A DNA stretch of 64,000 bases from Oegoconia quadripuncta (taxonomy: Eukaryota > Arthropoda > Insecta > Lepidoptera > Autostichidae), in assembly GCA_949316235.1 (NCBI GenBank), contig OX438744.1:62001-126000 (forward strand), written 5' to 3'. Below, in pieces: positions 1 through 8,226 of this stretch. The first letter of the stretch is position 1. Every line of letters begins with the position of its first letter. Under the pieces are notes generated by a model. That model saw only the letters and a list, made by a program, of their open reading frames with translations, had not been told where the DNA came from and searched no databases. The position numbers were made by a program, and so were the translations under genes.

Positions 1-2
1 CG

Positions 3-1733
3 CGGCAACCAGGCACTCTCACCCGGCCCACAGACAGCAGAGGCCACCCGACACCCAATCCGGCAGTAGTCAGCGGCTCTGAACGCCTCCAACAAAAGAT
101 CACGGAGGCAAGGGCGGCGGAGTCCGGGCGTCCAGCCCACAAGAAGAATACCCAGACGCTGAAAGCGATGTGCAGTGCGCTCAACGCAATATCACAAAGC
201 TTTCCAACAAAAAGGAAAAAACAAATAGGATCCTTGGCACCAGTGCAAGCAGCCTCCAGCTCCAAAGAGACCACTCGGGAATGGATGGAACCCCCGGTGG
301 CACGAACCAAAGCCGACATGGGACAGGTCATTCCGCCCGTCCTCCGAACCGCTGCGGGGCCGCTGGACCACTATATTAACGCTTTCCTCGAGTTCAAAGC
401 CGTAACATTAGCCAACAGGACGGCAAACACCCTGACTTGCCAGAGCATCCTGCAAGCCTACCACCTGGGTGAGAGAGGATCAAAAATCCAGATCCAACTA
501 TTGAAGGAGAAACTCGAGGCAGCGGACGCCACCATATATAACAACGACTCTTCCCAAGTTCTTAAGGGGACACAAATGAGTCGTCATATGATGGCGTTTA
601 GTGGAACCGATGGTTTCGTCCCGCTCGACGATGAAAAGACGGAAAACACAGGCAGAATGACTTATAAGACCCCCCCTGGTGACCCGATAGTTGTCACTGC
701 CCGATGCACGAAGGTAATGCTAGACGAACAGATCCTTAAGAGAATAGAGGAGGAGGAATCTGCGTTGGAAGCAGGAGACGCCTTCGTGTCATGGGCGGTG
801 CCGAAAATTGATTGGGTCAACGGGGTCCCCGGCTGCGGCAAAACAACCTGGGTGGTGGCCAACTTTAACGCTGATAAAGACATTATCATCACCACGACCA
901 CCGAGGCAGCTAAGGATCTTAAAAAGATACTCATATCCAGGGTGGGCCGAGCAGCTGAGAGAAGAGTGAGAACTATGGCCTCCGTCCTAGTCAACGGCCT
1001 GAAAGAGTCCGAGAGAGGGACGTGTGAAAGACTGATGGTCGATGAGGCCCTCATGAACCACTTTGGGGCCATAGTACTCGCGACTCGGCTCACTGGAGCG
1101 GAAAACATCCTCCTCATCGGAGACATAAACCAGCTGCCTTATATCGACAGGGAGAATCTCTTCCCCCTGCGATATAACCGCCCAAGCCTCCTGGCAACAT
1201 TCACGCAGGAGCTTCTGTGCACGCATCGCAGCCCGATGGACGTTGCATACGCCCTTAGCGAAGTCTACAATGGCGTGTATGCGTCCACACTCCGAGTGAG
1301 ATCCCTGCGACTCGATAGGTATTCGGACGCAATGATACCTCACACTCTCCCCAACACTCTTTTCCTGGTACACACGCAGGCGGATAAGGAAGCCCTTAAA
1401 AGCAAGGGCTACGGGGAGGGAGAAGGATCACGCACTCTCACGATACATGAGGCCCAGGGACTTACCTACGAGAGGGTTGTGATAGTGCGCGCAGCCACCA
1501 AGAGGACAAAACTGCACGACAGCGTCCCGCACGCAGTAGTGGCAGTGTCACGCCACACTAAAAGCTGTGTATACTACACAGACGACAGTGAGGATGCGAC
1601 GGGACGCCTTATAAGCCTTGCAGTTTCAGCCACAAAGAACTCTATTCTCGAGTACAATCTGAAAATGGCAATAAGGAACCGTAACGCGGCTGTAGTGGAA
1701 AAACTATTAGCGGTACGCGAGGTCACGGACTGA
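3..1733 (+). CDS. ORF2 C-terminal part with virus-type SF1 RNA helicase (5' partial)
   Basis: The frame is open from base 3 with no stop, so the Met codon at 168 need not be the start. Counting from that Met, the superfamily 1 helicase motifs of alphavirus-like positive-strand RNA viruses appear in order. They are Walker A GVPGCGKTT (219-227), motif II MVDEA (290-294), motif III GDINQLP (318-324), motif IV THRSP (352-356), motif V HEAQGLT (427-433) and motif VI AVSRHTKS (459-466). No frameshift or stop interrupts them. About 200 residues before Walker A match nothing I recognise. Such helicases unwind RNA in viral replication and some are silencing suppressors. In a telomeric retrotransposon the likely setting is the terminal domain of the ORF2 polyprotein. 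A free-standing endogenous viral sequence is the alternative, but the poly(A)-telomere junction argues for a retrotransposon ORF. Confidence 0.75.
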   Translation, partial: RQPGTLTRPTDSRGHPTPNPAVVSGSERLQQKITEARAAESGRPAHKKNTQTLKAMCSALNAISQSFPTKRKKQIGSLAPVQAASSSKETTREWMEPPVARTKADMGQVIPPVLRTAAGPLDHYINAFLEFKAVTLANRTANTLTCQSILQAYHLGERGSKIQIQLLKEKLEAADATIYNNDSSQVLKGTQMSRHMMAFSGTDGFVPLDDEKTENTGRMTYKTPPGDPIVVTARCTKVMLDEQILKRIEEEESALEAGDAFVSWAVPKIDWVNGVPGCGKTTWVVANFNADKDIIITTTTEAAKDLKKILISRVGRAAERRVRTMASVLVNGLKESERGTCERLMVDEALMNHFGAIVLATRLTGAENILLIGDINQLPYIDRENLFPLRYNRPSLLATFTQELLCTHRSPMDVAYALSEVYNGVYASTLRVRSLRLDRYSDAMIPHTLPNTLFLVHTQADKEALKSKGYGEGEGSRTLTIHEAQGLTYERVVIVRAATKRTKLHDSVPHAVVAVSRHTKSCVYYTDDSEDATGRLISLAVSATKNSILEYNLKMAIRNRNAAVVEKLLAVREVTD

Positions 1734-1859
1734 CCTACAACGATCCTGCGAGCGCCGCGTCCTCGGATGAATTGCCCACACATTTATAAACATTTATAAA
1801 TAAATTATAAGATAAGATAAGATAAAATTGAATTCAATATGTATGTATATAACTTAAGG

Positions 1860-1892
<33 letters not shown>

Positions 1893-2004
1893 ATGCATGC
1901 TCTCTGGAAAAAAAAAAAAAAAAAAAAAAAAAACAAAAAAAAAAAAAAACAAAAACAAAAAAAAAATAAAAAAAAAAATAACGCATCCCGTAGTTTTAAG
2001 TTGG
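1734..2004 (+). other. A-rich 3' UTR of the helicase element
   Basis: A non-coding stretch follows the TGA stop. It contains (ATAAG)n at about 1806-1824, an A run at 1859-1888 and an A-rich run broken by single C and T at about 1908-1979. These may be remnants of successive poly(A) tails or simple slippage. Confidence 0.6.
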
Positions 2005-2049
2005 GGTCGCACTTGCGAAAATCACGCATGCTGTAACACAAGTGCGACC
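2005..2049 (+). other. Hairpin in the helicase-element 3' UTR
   Basis: Bases 2005-2015 (GGTCGCACTTG) are the exact reverse complement of 2039-2049, an 11-bp perfect stem with a 23-base loop, about 110 bases before the terminal poly(A). It could be a 3' UTR recognition element for target-primed reverse transcription; that is inference. Confidence 0.55.
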
Positions 2050-2170
2050 TAGCAGTACGCTGTATAGTATAAGCATAAAATTAACACTATAACAAATCAA
2101 AACTAATAAAACAAAGGCACGGACAAAAAGTCTGTGGATTTTATATGTATTTTTTAAAAAAAAAAAAAAA

Positions 2171-2192
2171 CCTAACCTAACCTAACCTAACC
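2171..2192. repeat. Telomeric repeat (CCTAA)n
   Basis: Four and a half CCTAA units (TTAGG on the - strand) lie between the poly(A) of the left element and the poly(T) of the next. The two elements meet tail to tail across it. Confidence 0.9.
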
Positions 2193-2435
2193 TTTTTTTT
2201 TTTTTTTTTTTACGTGAGGAAATGCTCATGCATCCCCGCCCGCAGGCGGGGTATGTCGGACTCCGGCACAGAAGGTGCCGACCTACCGACTAAAACCTCA
2301 CGATGTCCCTCTTGCCGCGTGATCGGGGGAGCCCAGGTGCAATAAGACTTCTGCAACTCCCCCTAGCGGTTGCCCGGATTTGGGCCCGTCGTGACCAACA
2401 ATAGGAGGCGCGCCGGGACATGCAGCGCGCCTCAA

Positions 2436-4604
2436 CTAGATGGCAGTATCCATCCGCCCTTGACTTGGGCGAGTCGGCTGCTGTGAGGCCCTAGGGCCGA
2501 CGCTGCCAACTTTCCTCCGCCTGTTAGAGGGGGGGGCAGCACAAGCTCTGCTCCCCACCGTATGTGCCGCCGATTTGCCAGCTGCTGCACACAGGGTGCA
2601 GTGCGGCGTGGCGGAACACTGCCCAGCATTGTGCCCGGCTTGACCGCAGCGATAACATTGATCGCTGCGGTCCACCTCCGCGGAGCACGTCGCTCTGACG
2701 TGCCCGACCTGGAGGCACCTGAAACACCTCAATGGCCTGTGGTCGAGCAACCGCACTTGCGCGGCCACCCAGCCAACCAAAAGCCGACCCTCCTTCACAA
2801 CCTTTTTGGCTGCCTTAATGGGGCAGCGCAGGCTGACCGCGAAGAGGCCAGAGAAGTCCCGGCGTAACACGCCAGGCTTCACGCACTCCGCGCTACATCC
2901 TCCGGTGCGGGCAACGGCGGCCACCACCTCCTCCATCACGATTGAGTCATCCAGGCCCGATATGCGCAGATCTGCACATATGGTGGGCCTGGAGACTTTC
3001 ACCTCGTCCGGGCTTAGCGACTCCCTTAGCTTCTCAGCGAGGGAGTCCGCTTTGCTAATACTGGACGCGCCTGGGACCTCCAGCATGCGCGCTCCAGTGG
3101 CCGCATTCCTTATTCGAAGGCCTGAGATGCCGAGGGCGGCGAGATTCACCTTCGACCTGGCCTCTCTCAGGACCTTCTCGTAGGTAACCCCCTTCTCTGC
3201 TGCTCCCGGCTGCAGTGATAGCACCACTGCCTGGGAGCGGGGAGGCCGGAGTTTACGGACCCTCTTCTTTTTTGGCGGCGGCAGGTGCGGGCCAGAACCG
3301 CTTTGCGCTGCCGCTCTCGGCTTCTTGGAGCCCCTCTTTACCACCGTGCTCCAGGCCGCGTCTAGGGACGCAGGAGCCGGCGGCAGGGGACGAGGGGCTA
3401 CAATTGCAGCGGCCGGGGCCGAAGCCGAGGTCGCCTTCCTCCTCCTCTTCCCGCCTCTCTTCCCCTTCCTCCTGTTAGGGAGAGCGGGGTCCGGTGGCGA
3501 GGGAACCTCAGTGGCTGCCGCTGGAGCAGAGGTCTCAGCTGGAGCTATGTGAGCCTCAGCGGACACTCTTCTTAAGTCAGCGGCCAGAGGTGGCCGCAGA
3601 CGTTTGGCTGGGAGGAGTCTCTCCTCCAGGTCTTCAAACCGCGCGCTCAGCATGGTTCCAACGTGGACCATGACCGAGCGCAGCAGGTCTTCACCCAGAA
3701 GAGAGGACCCCTCCACCGCCGTGACGGCAGGGGCAGCCGGGCTTTTAGCCCTCCGCTCCTTAGCCATCTCGGCTTTGATCTGCGCCAGCTCGGCGCGGAC
3801 CTCCGTCAGTTCCGCCTGGAGGCGGGCGTTACTCGCCTGAAGCCGCCTCGTTTCATCGCTCACTGAGCGAGAGCTGAGCTCCGAGACAGCTTGGGCTATT
3901 GCCTCAGCCGAGTCCTTCAGGGCACGAACGAACGTGCCCTTCAGGTTCGCGGACTTAGCGGCTACCCGCCGGATCAGCTCCACGTTGTCCGTAACCATCT
4001 TGTTTAGGTCAGAGGCCAATTTGGCCTCTGACGACCCTCCTGTCACGTCCGGAATCAAGTCCGACGACGATTCGGAGAGGCGCGACACCTTGGCCTGGCT
4101 CCTCGTCAGTCGGCTTGACTCGGCGATTTCGGCCTCAGCCAAGAGCTCCAGCTCCCTCTGCCTCTCGGCGTTGAGGGCAGCCTTTGCCTTGGCGAGGCCG
4201 ACGTACTCTCCGGTAGTGGGCGGGCGTCCTCTGCCCCTTGGGGCGAGAGGGCGTTTGCCATTGTCATCTTCGCTAGAGGAAGCCGAGCTACAATCAGTAG
4301 CTCGCTGCCTCTTTCTTCTCCGCGGGCTCCTAAAGAGTCCGCCCCTGGTCCCGTCCGGTGTTGACGCGACAGAGACTAGGCTCCCGCCTGAGTCAGATGC
4401 CGCGTCCATCTCCTCATGTCTACCAACTCCACTCGAGCAATCGTCCGAGTCCGTTAGGCGTTTGCGTGGGTCATCATACAATTTGATCTTAAGCAACGAT
4501 TTGCCCCCCCCAGAATACGAGGGGCAGCCTGCACGTGTAAGTGCAGGGGGGGATTCTCCCTTTCGGGTACCCCCCTGGGGTAAATTCTTTTTATCCTTGC
4601 TCAT
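2436..4604 (-). CDS. ORF1 (Gag-like) of the ORF1-only element, copy A
   Basis: A 722-residue protein with no interruption. The N-terminus carries LPQGGTRKGESPPALTRAG, shared with the other ORF1s here. A basic patch and GRGRPPTTGEYVGLAKAKAA follow, then a helical, Ala/Glu-rich middle likely to form a coiled coil, a Pro/Lys-rich linker and a fold with RISGLDDS. Three zinc knuckles close the protein: CFRC at 627, CYRC at 650 and CTLC at 669, each with matching His and Cys. In R1-clade elements ORF1 proteins bind element RNA and carry it to telomeres. The stop is TAG. ORF2, which follows within 0-7 bases in the complete elements of this window, is missing. The start ATG was chosen by alignment with the other N-termini. 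Confidence 0.85.
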   Translation of the reverse strand: MSKDKKNLPQGGTRKGESPPALTRAGCPSYSGGGKSLLKIKLYDDPRKRLTDSDDCSSGVGRHEEMDAASDSGGSLVSVASTPDGTRGGLFRSPRRRKRQRATDCSSASSSEDDNGKRPLAPRGRGRPPTTGEYVGLAKAKAALNAERQRELELLAEAEIAESSRLTRSQAKVSRLSESSSDLIPDVTGGSSEAKLASDLNKMVTDNVELIRRVAAKSANLKGTFVRALKDSAEAIAQAVSELSSRSVSDETRRLQASNARLQAELTEVRAELAQIKAEMAKERRAKSPAAPAVTAVEGSSLLGEDLLRSVMVHVGTMLSARFEDLEERLLPAKRLRPPLAADLRRVSAEAHIAPAETSAPAAATEVPSPPDPALPNRRKGKRGGKRRRKATSASAPAAAIVAPRPLPPAPASLDAAWSTVVKRGSKKPRAAAQSGSGPHLPPPKKKRVRKLRPPRSQAVVLSLQPGAAEKGVTYEKVLREARSKVNLAALGISGLRIRNAATGARMLEVPGASSISKADSLAEKLRESLSPDEVKVSRPTICADLRISGLDDSIVMEEVVAAVARTGGCSAECVKPGVLRRDFSGLFAVSLRCPIKAAKKVVKEGRLLVGWVAAQVRLLDHRPLRCFRCLQVGHVRATCSAEVDRSDQCYRCGQAGHNAGQCSATPHCTLCAAAGKSAAHTVGSRACAAPPSNRRRKVGSVGPRASQQPTRPSQGRMDTAI
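4528..4547 (-). promoter_or_regulatory. Conserved hairpin inside the ORF1 start region
   Basis: CCTGCAC (4528-4534) pairs with GTGCAGG (4541-4547) around a six-base loop, flanked by runs of C and G. The same stem is present in the other LPQGG-type ORF1s at about 19643, 27241 and 30126. Confidence 0.45.
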
Positions 4605-5015
4605 TATCCATCTTTTTAAGGGGCCGGGGCTGCCGGCGCGCAGTTAAGGCCGAATAACCCGTCGGCACTACACCCCAGCGCTGCGAGGCCACTAGGGGTA
4701 AACGGGGTGATTTTTTTTACCGAGGTTTTCTTCCTGCAGAAATGCAAGGGCCCGGAGAACCCGGACCCGAGCGAAGACCGCCCCAGGGACAGAACGTCCC
4801 GGGCCACCAATTTCCTCCGCAGTGCCCTCTGCAAACAGAGGGACACGCGGAGAAACCCTCTTGCCCGGCCATATCGGCCGGGGTGTGTGTCGCTCTTCGT
4901 CTGGTCTCTCGCCTCAGGCCTGTCCGGTATGGGAAGCCCTATCCGGCATAGCCCTGAGGGTCGTCGAGACACGCAAGCCCCCCCACCACGGCAAGGTGGC
5001 GACACGTCGGGGGGG

Positions 5016-5034
5016 AACCTAACCTAACCTAACC
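5016..5034. repeat. Telomeric repeat (CCTAA)n
   Basis: AA plus about three and a half CCTAA units between the 5' end of one element and the poly(T) of the next. Confidence 0.9.
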
Positions 5035-6518
5035 TTTTTTTTTTTTTTTTTTTTTTTTACCAGGAGAAACGCTCATGCTTATCCGCCCTCCTCGGGGGAG
5101 GGGGGCGGATTATGTCGGACTCCGGCACAGAAGGTGCCGGCATACCGACTAAAAACTCCTGGGTGTTCCCTCGCGCGCGCCGTTGACGGCGTGGCCGCGG
5201 GTACCATCTGGTATTCGTCCGCAGCCACGCCAGCGCGGTGCCCGCCGCCAGGACAAACGGCGGCAGGCCCACCTCTGGGCTGGAGCAGGGAGGAATCGCC
5301 TGGTCCAGCCACCTCTAGAAGGCGCGCGGAAAACACCGCGCGCGCCTTCTCGCGGGGCCTATGTGTGGGCGGTGATCCCCCCGGATCGCCACCCACGGCC
5401 CCGCAGGGTAGGGGGGCAGAGGATCGCCTATCATTGAAGATAAGCTCTCCTCCGTGCCCCCCATGCGGCTGCATCTCCCCTCGCTCTACGAGGTCTGTGC
5501 GTGACCCTCGCAGAGAGAGAGGACCGCTTTCCACGGCCTCTCCTTGGCGTCCGCAGCTCAAACCTGGCTGCGGGCGGCAAGGAGTGGCCGTCCCGCACGG
5601 CTACGACCTCCCCATAGCTGAGAGGCGGTCCCCCACCACACCACATGGTAGCTAATAGGTTACCACCATGCGGTGTGGGAGGGGACGACCTCCCAACAGA
5701 GAGGCCGTCCCCCACCATAGCGGCCTACACCAGCGGGAGGCCCAGAGGGGCGGCGTCGACGGCCACCGCCCCTCCGCCCGCCCGCCGTCTCCCCCCCTGC
5801 GAGCAGAGGGAGAGGGCCGCTTCCCACGACCTCTCGTCGACGGCCGCAGCCTTAGCTGCAGTCGTCAAGGAGAGGTCGCCCAAGTGCTGCAGACGATTTC
5901 ACGGCGTCCCCTGCCCATATGGATATATGGGCATTCCTCAGGGAGCGCCGCTTCCTCGCCGCAGCCCGCTGTGGTGGAATTCGCCCTCCACCATCCCCCG
6001 CCGCTCCACTCCGGAAAACGAATTTTCGGGAGTGGAACGACGAGGGCATCTCGGCGCCGAGGCGGGCCTCGGAGCCGAGACTTGGGCTGGTTTTTTATAG
6101 AGGTTTCCCTTCCTCGCGGTCCGGGCGGTTAGGCCAAGACCCTCGGTCCCGGACTGCAGCTGAAAGCCGCGGTCCCGGATTACGAGCCCGGCGGTGGCAA
6201 GGGGTAGGAGGTTCCCCCTAACCTCCTCCCCAGGCCTGCTCGGCGGCAGTGCGAGTGCACACCGAGCCCACCCTTACTCCCCCGCTAGGAGGGGAGCGTC
6301 TCCTGCTCCATCCGCAGTGCCCTCTGCTAAACCAGAGGACACGCGGAGGAGCCCCCCGGTGTCAGACTATTCGCCATCGGCCAACAAGAACCCTTAAAAG
6401 GGAAGTTGTTGACCGATGCCCAGGGTGCACCGGCCCAGCAGCTACCGTTCCCCCCAGACGTATCCAGGAGGACAAGTAACCACCGAGCACACGAGGAGGT
6501 TGTCTGACATCGCACCCC
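5035..6518 (-). mobile_element. Non-coding SART-like derivative, copy 1 (1.5 kb)
   Basis: Poly(T) (5035-5058) is followed on the - strand sense by a SART-type 3' end with the paired CCAGGAG/CTCCTGG basal stem (5060-5066 with 5156-5162). The far end resembles SART 5' UTRs: a GAGGTTTCCCTTCCTC block near 6100 and a CCGCAGTGCCCTCTG hairpin near 6320, also found in the 5' UTRs of full-length elements. No frame on either strand resembles ORF1 or ORF2, apart from a weak match to the extreme ORF2 C-terminus near 5079-5561. I read it as an internally deleted, non-autonomous derivative. Confidence 0.7.
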
Positions 6519-6522
6519 AACC
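6519..6522. repeat. Minimal telomeric junction
   Basis: Only AACC separates two head-to-tail derivatives, the smallest telomeric remnant that still marks the insertion site. Confidence 0.6.
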
Positions 6523-7915
6523 TTTTTTTTTTTTTTTTTTACCAGGAGAAACGCTCATGCTTATCCGCCCTCCTCGGGGGAGGGGGGCGGATTATGTCGG
6601 ACTCCGGCACAGAAGGTGCCGGCCTACCGACTAAAAACTCCTGGGTGTTCCTTCGCGCGCGCCTATGCGGCGTGGCCACGGGTACCATCTGGTATTCGTC
6701 CGCAGCCACGCCGGCGCGATGCCCGCCGCCGAACAACAGCGGCGGCAGGCCCACCTCTGGGCTGGAGCAGGGAGGAATCGCCTGGTCCAGCCACCTCTAG
6801 AAGGCGCGCGGAAACACCGCGCGCGCCTTCTCGCGGGGCCTATGTGTGGGCGGTGATCCCCCCGGATCGCCACCCACGGCCCCGCAGGGTAGGGGGGCAG
6901 AGGATCGCCTATCATTAAAGATAAGCTCTCCTCCGTGCCCCCCATGCGGCTGCATCTCCCCTCGCTCTGCGAGTGACCTCGCAGAGAGAGAGGACCGCTT
7001 TCCACGGCCTCTCCTTGGCGTCCGCAGCTCGGACCTGGCTGCGGCCGGCAAAGAGTGGCCGTCCCGCACGGCTACGACCTCTCAACAGAGAGGTCGTCCC
7101 CTACCATAGCGGCCCGCAACAGCGGGAGGCCCGGAGAGGAGGCGGGGTGAACACCGCCCCTCCAACCCTCCCGCCGTCTCCCCCTGCGAACAGAGGGAGA
7201 GGGCCGCTTCCCACGACCTCTCGTCGACGGCCGCAGCCTTAGCTGCAGTCGTCAAGGAGAGGTCGCCCAAGTGCTGCAGACGATTCCACGGCGTCCCCTG
7301 CCCAGATGGGCATTCCTCAGGGAGCGCCGCTTCCTCGCCGCAGCCCGCTGTGGTGGAATTCGCCCTCCACCATCCCTCGTCGTTCCACTCCCGAAAACGA
7401 ATTTTCGGGAGTGGGACGACGAGGGCATTTCGGCGCCGAGGCGGGCCTCGGAGCCGAAACTTGGGCTGGTTTTTTATAGAGGTTTTCCTTCCTCGCGGTC
7501 CGGGCGGTTAAGCCAAGACCCTCGGTCCCGGACTGCAGCTGAAAGCCGCGGTCCCGGATTACGAGCCCGGCGGTGGCAAGGGGTAGGAAGTTCCCCACCA
7601 GGAGGTTCCTCCTCCCCACGCCTGCTCGGCGGCAGTACGAGTGCACACCGAGCCCACCCTTACTCCCCCACTAGGAGGGGAGCGTCTCCTGCTCCATCCG
7701 CAGTGCCCTCTGCTAAACCAGAGGACACGCGGAGGAGCCCCCCCGGTGTCAGACTATTCGCCATCGGCCAACAAGAACCCTTAAAAGGGAAGTTGTTGAC
7801 CGATGCCCAGGGTGCACCGGCCCAGCAGCTACCGTTCCCCCCAGACGTATCCAGGAGGACAAGTAACCACCGAGCACACGAGGAGGTTGTCTGACGTCGC
7901 ACCCCATCGCACCCC
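6523..7915 (-). mobile_element. Non-coding SART-like derivative, copy 2 (1.4 kb)
   Basis: This has the same structure as the copy at 5035. It is nearly identical to the copy at 20159-21585, including a shared 207-codon antisense frame, so those two are very recent relatives. Strong hairpins lie at 7385-7414 (13-bp stem) and around 7430-7460. The basal 3' stem pairs 6542-6548 with 6638-6644. The 5' end is followed by AACCTAACC. Confidence 0.72.
7385..7414 (-). other. 13-bp perfect hairpin in the non-coding derivative
   Basis: CCACTCCCGAAAA (7385-7397) is the reverse complement of 7402-7414 with a four-base loop. The same hairpin occurs in the copy at 20159 (about 21055-21084). In copy 1 (about 6005-6034) one pair is disrupted. 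Confidence 0.6.
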
Positions 7916-7924
7916 AACCTAACC
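7916..7924. repeat. Telomeric repeat remnant
   Basis: AACCTAACC between the 5' end of the non-coding derivative and the poly(T) of the next element. Confidence 0.8.
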
Positions 7925-8226
7925 TTTTTTTTTTTTTTTTTTTTTTTGTCCAGGGGAAATGCTCATGCATACCCGCCCTCCACGGGGGTGGAGGGCGTGG
8001 TTATGTTGGACTCCGGCATCACGCCGACCTACCAACTAAAACCCCTGGGTGTCCGCTCCCTCTGCTGATGGCAGAGTCTGTGTGATTGCGCGTTAGCACT
8101 TACTGCCACTGACTCTGCCAGCAGTCCGTTCGTCCGGAGGACGATACTCGTCCCATTGTGGCCGGCGTACCGCGGACACAATGGGACGAGTTTTTCCCCG
8201 TAAACCATCACCCAGAGTCCCCCAGT

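Larger units (their letters stand above)
1..2170 (+). mobile_element. 3' part of a TRAS-like telomeric non-LTR retrotransposon
   Basis: The element is open at the left edge of the window. It consists of an open reading frame to 1733, an A-rich 3' UTR, an AATAAA at 2105-2110 and a terminal poly(A) at about 2156-2170 that runs straight into (CCTAA)n. The poly(A)-CCTAA junction is the opposite orientation to every complete neighbouring element. TRAS and SART elements are known to occupy the telomeric repeat in opposite orientations, and virus-type helicases fused to ORF2 are known from lepidopteran TRAS elements. The TRAS assignment rests on those two points, because the reverse transcriptase lies outside the window. 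Confidence 0.65.
2193..5015 (-). mobile_element. ORF1-only SART-like element, copy A
   Basis: The element is read right to left. A 5' UTR (5015-4605) opens with a C7/G7 hairpin. ORF1 (4604-2436) follows, then a 3' UTR of about 220 bases and a 19-base poly(A), seen as poly(T) at 2193-2211. There is no ORF2. The 3' UTR starts directly after the ORF1 stop, and it resembles the terminal region of the full-length element at 21610 (shared blocks such as GGCGCGCC and GCGGTTGCCCG). Telomeric repeats flank both ends, so this is a complete insertion rather than a random truncation. A second copy lies at 27770-30615. Confidence 0.85.

Noticed and set aside
7271..7894. A 207-codon + strand frame in the non-coding derivative, repeated at 20941-21564
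   Set aside because: It is antisense to the element, low-complexity Arg/Pro/Ser, and its presence in two near-identical copies reflects sequence identity rather than selection. It is broken in the copy at 5035.
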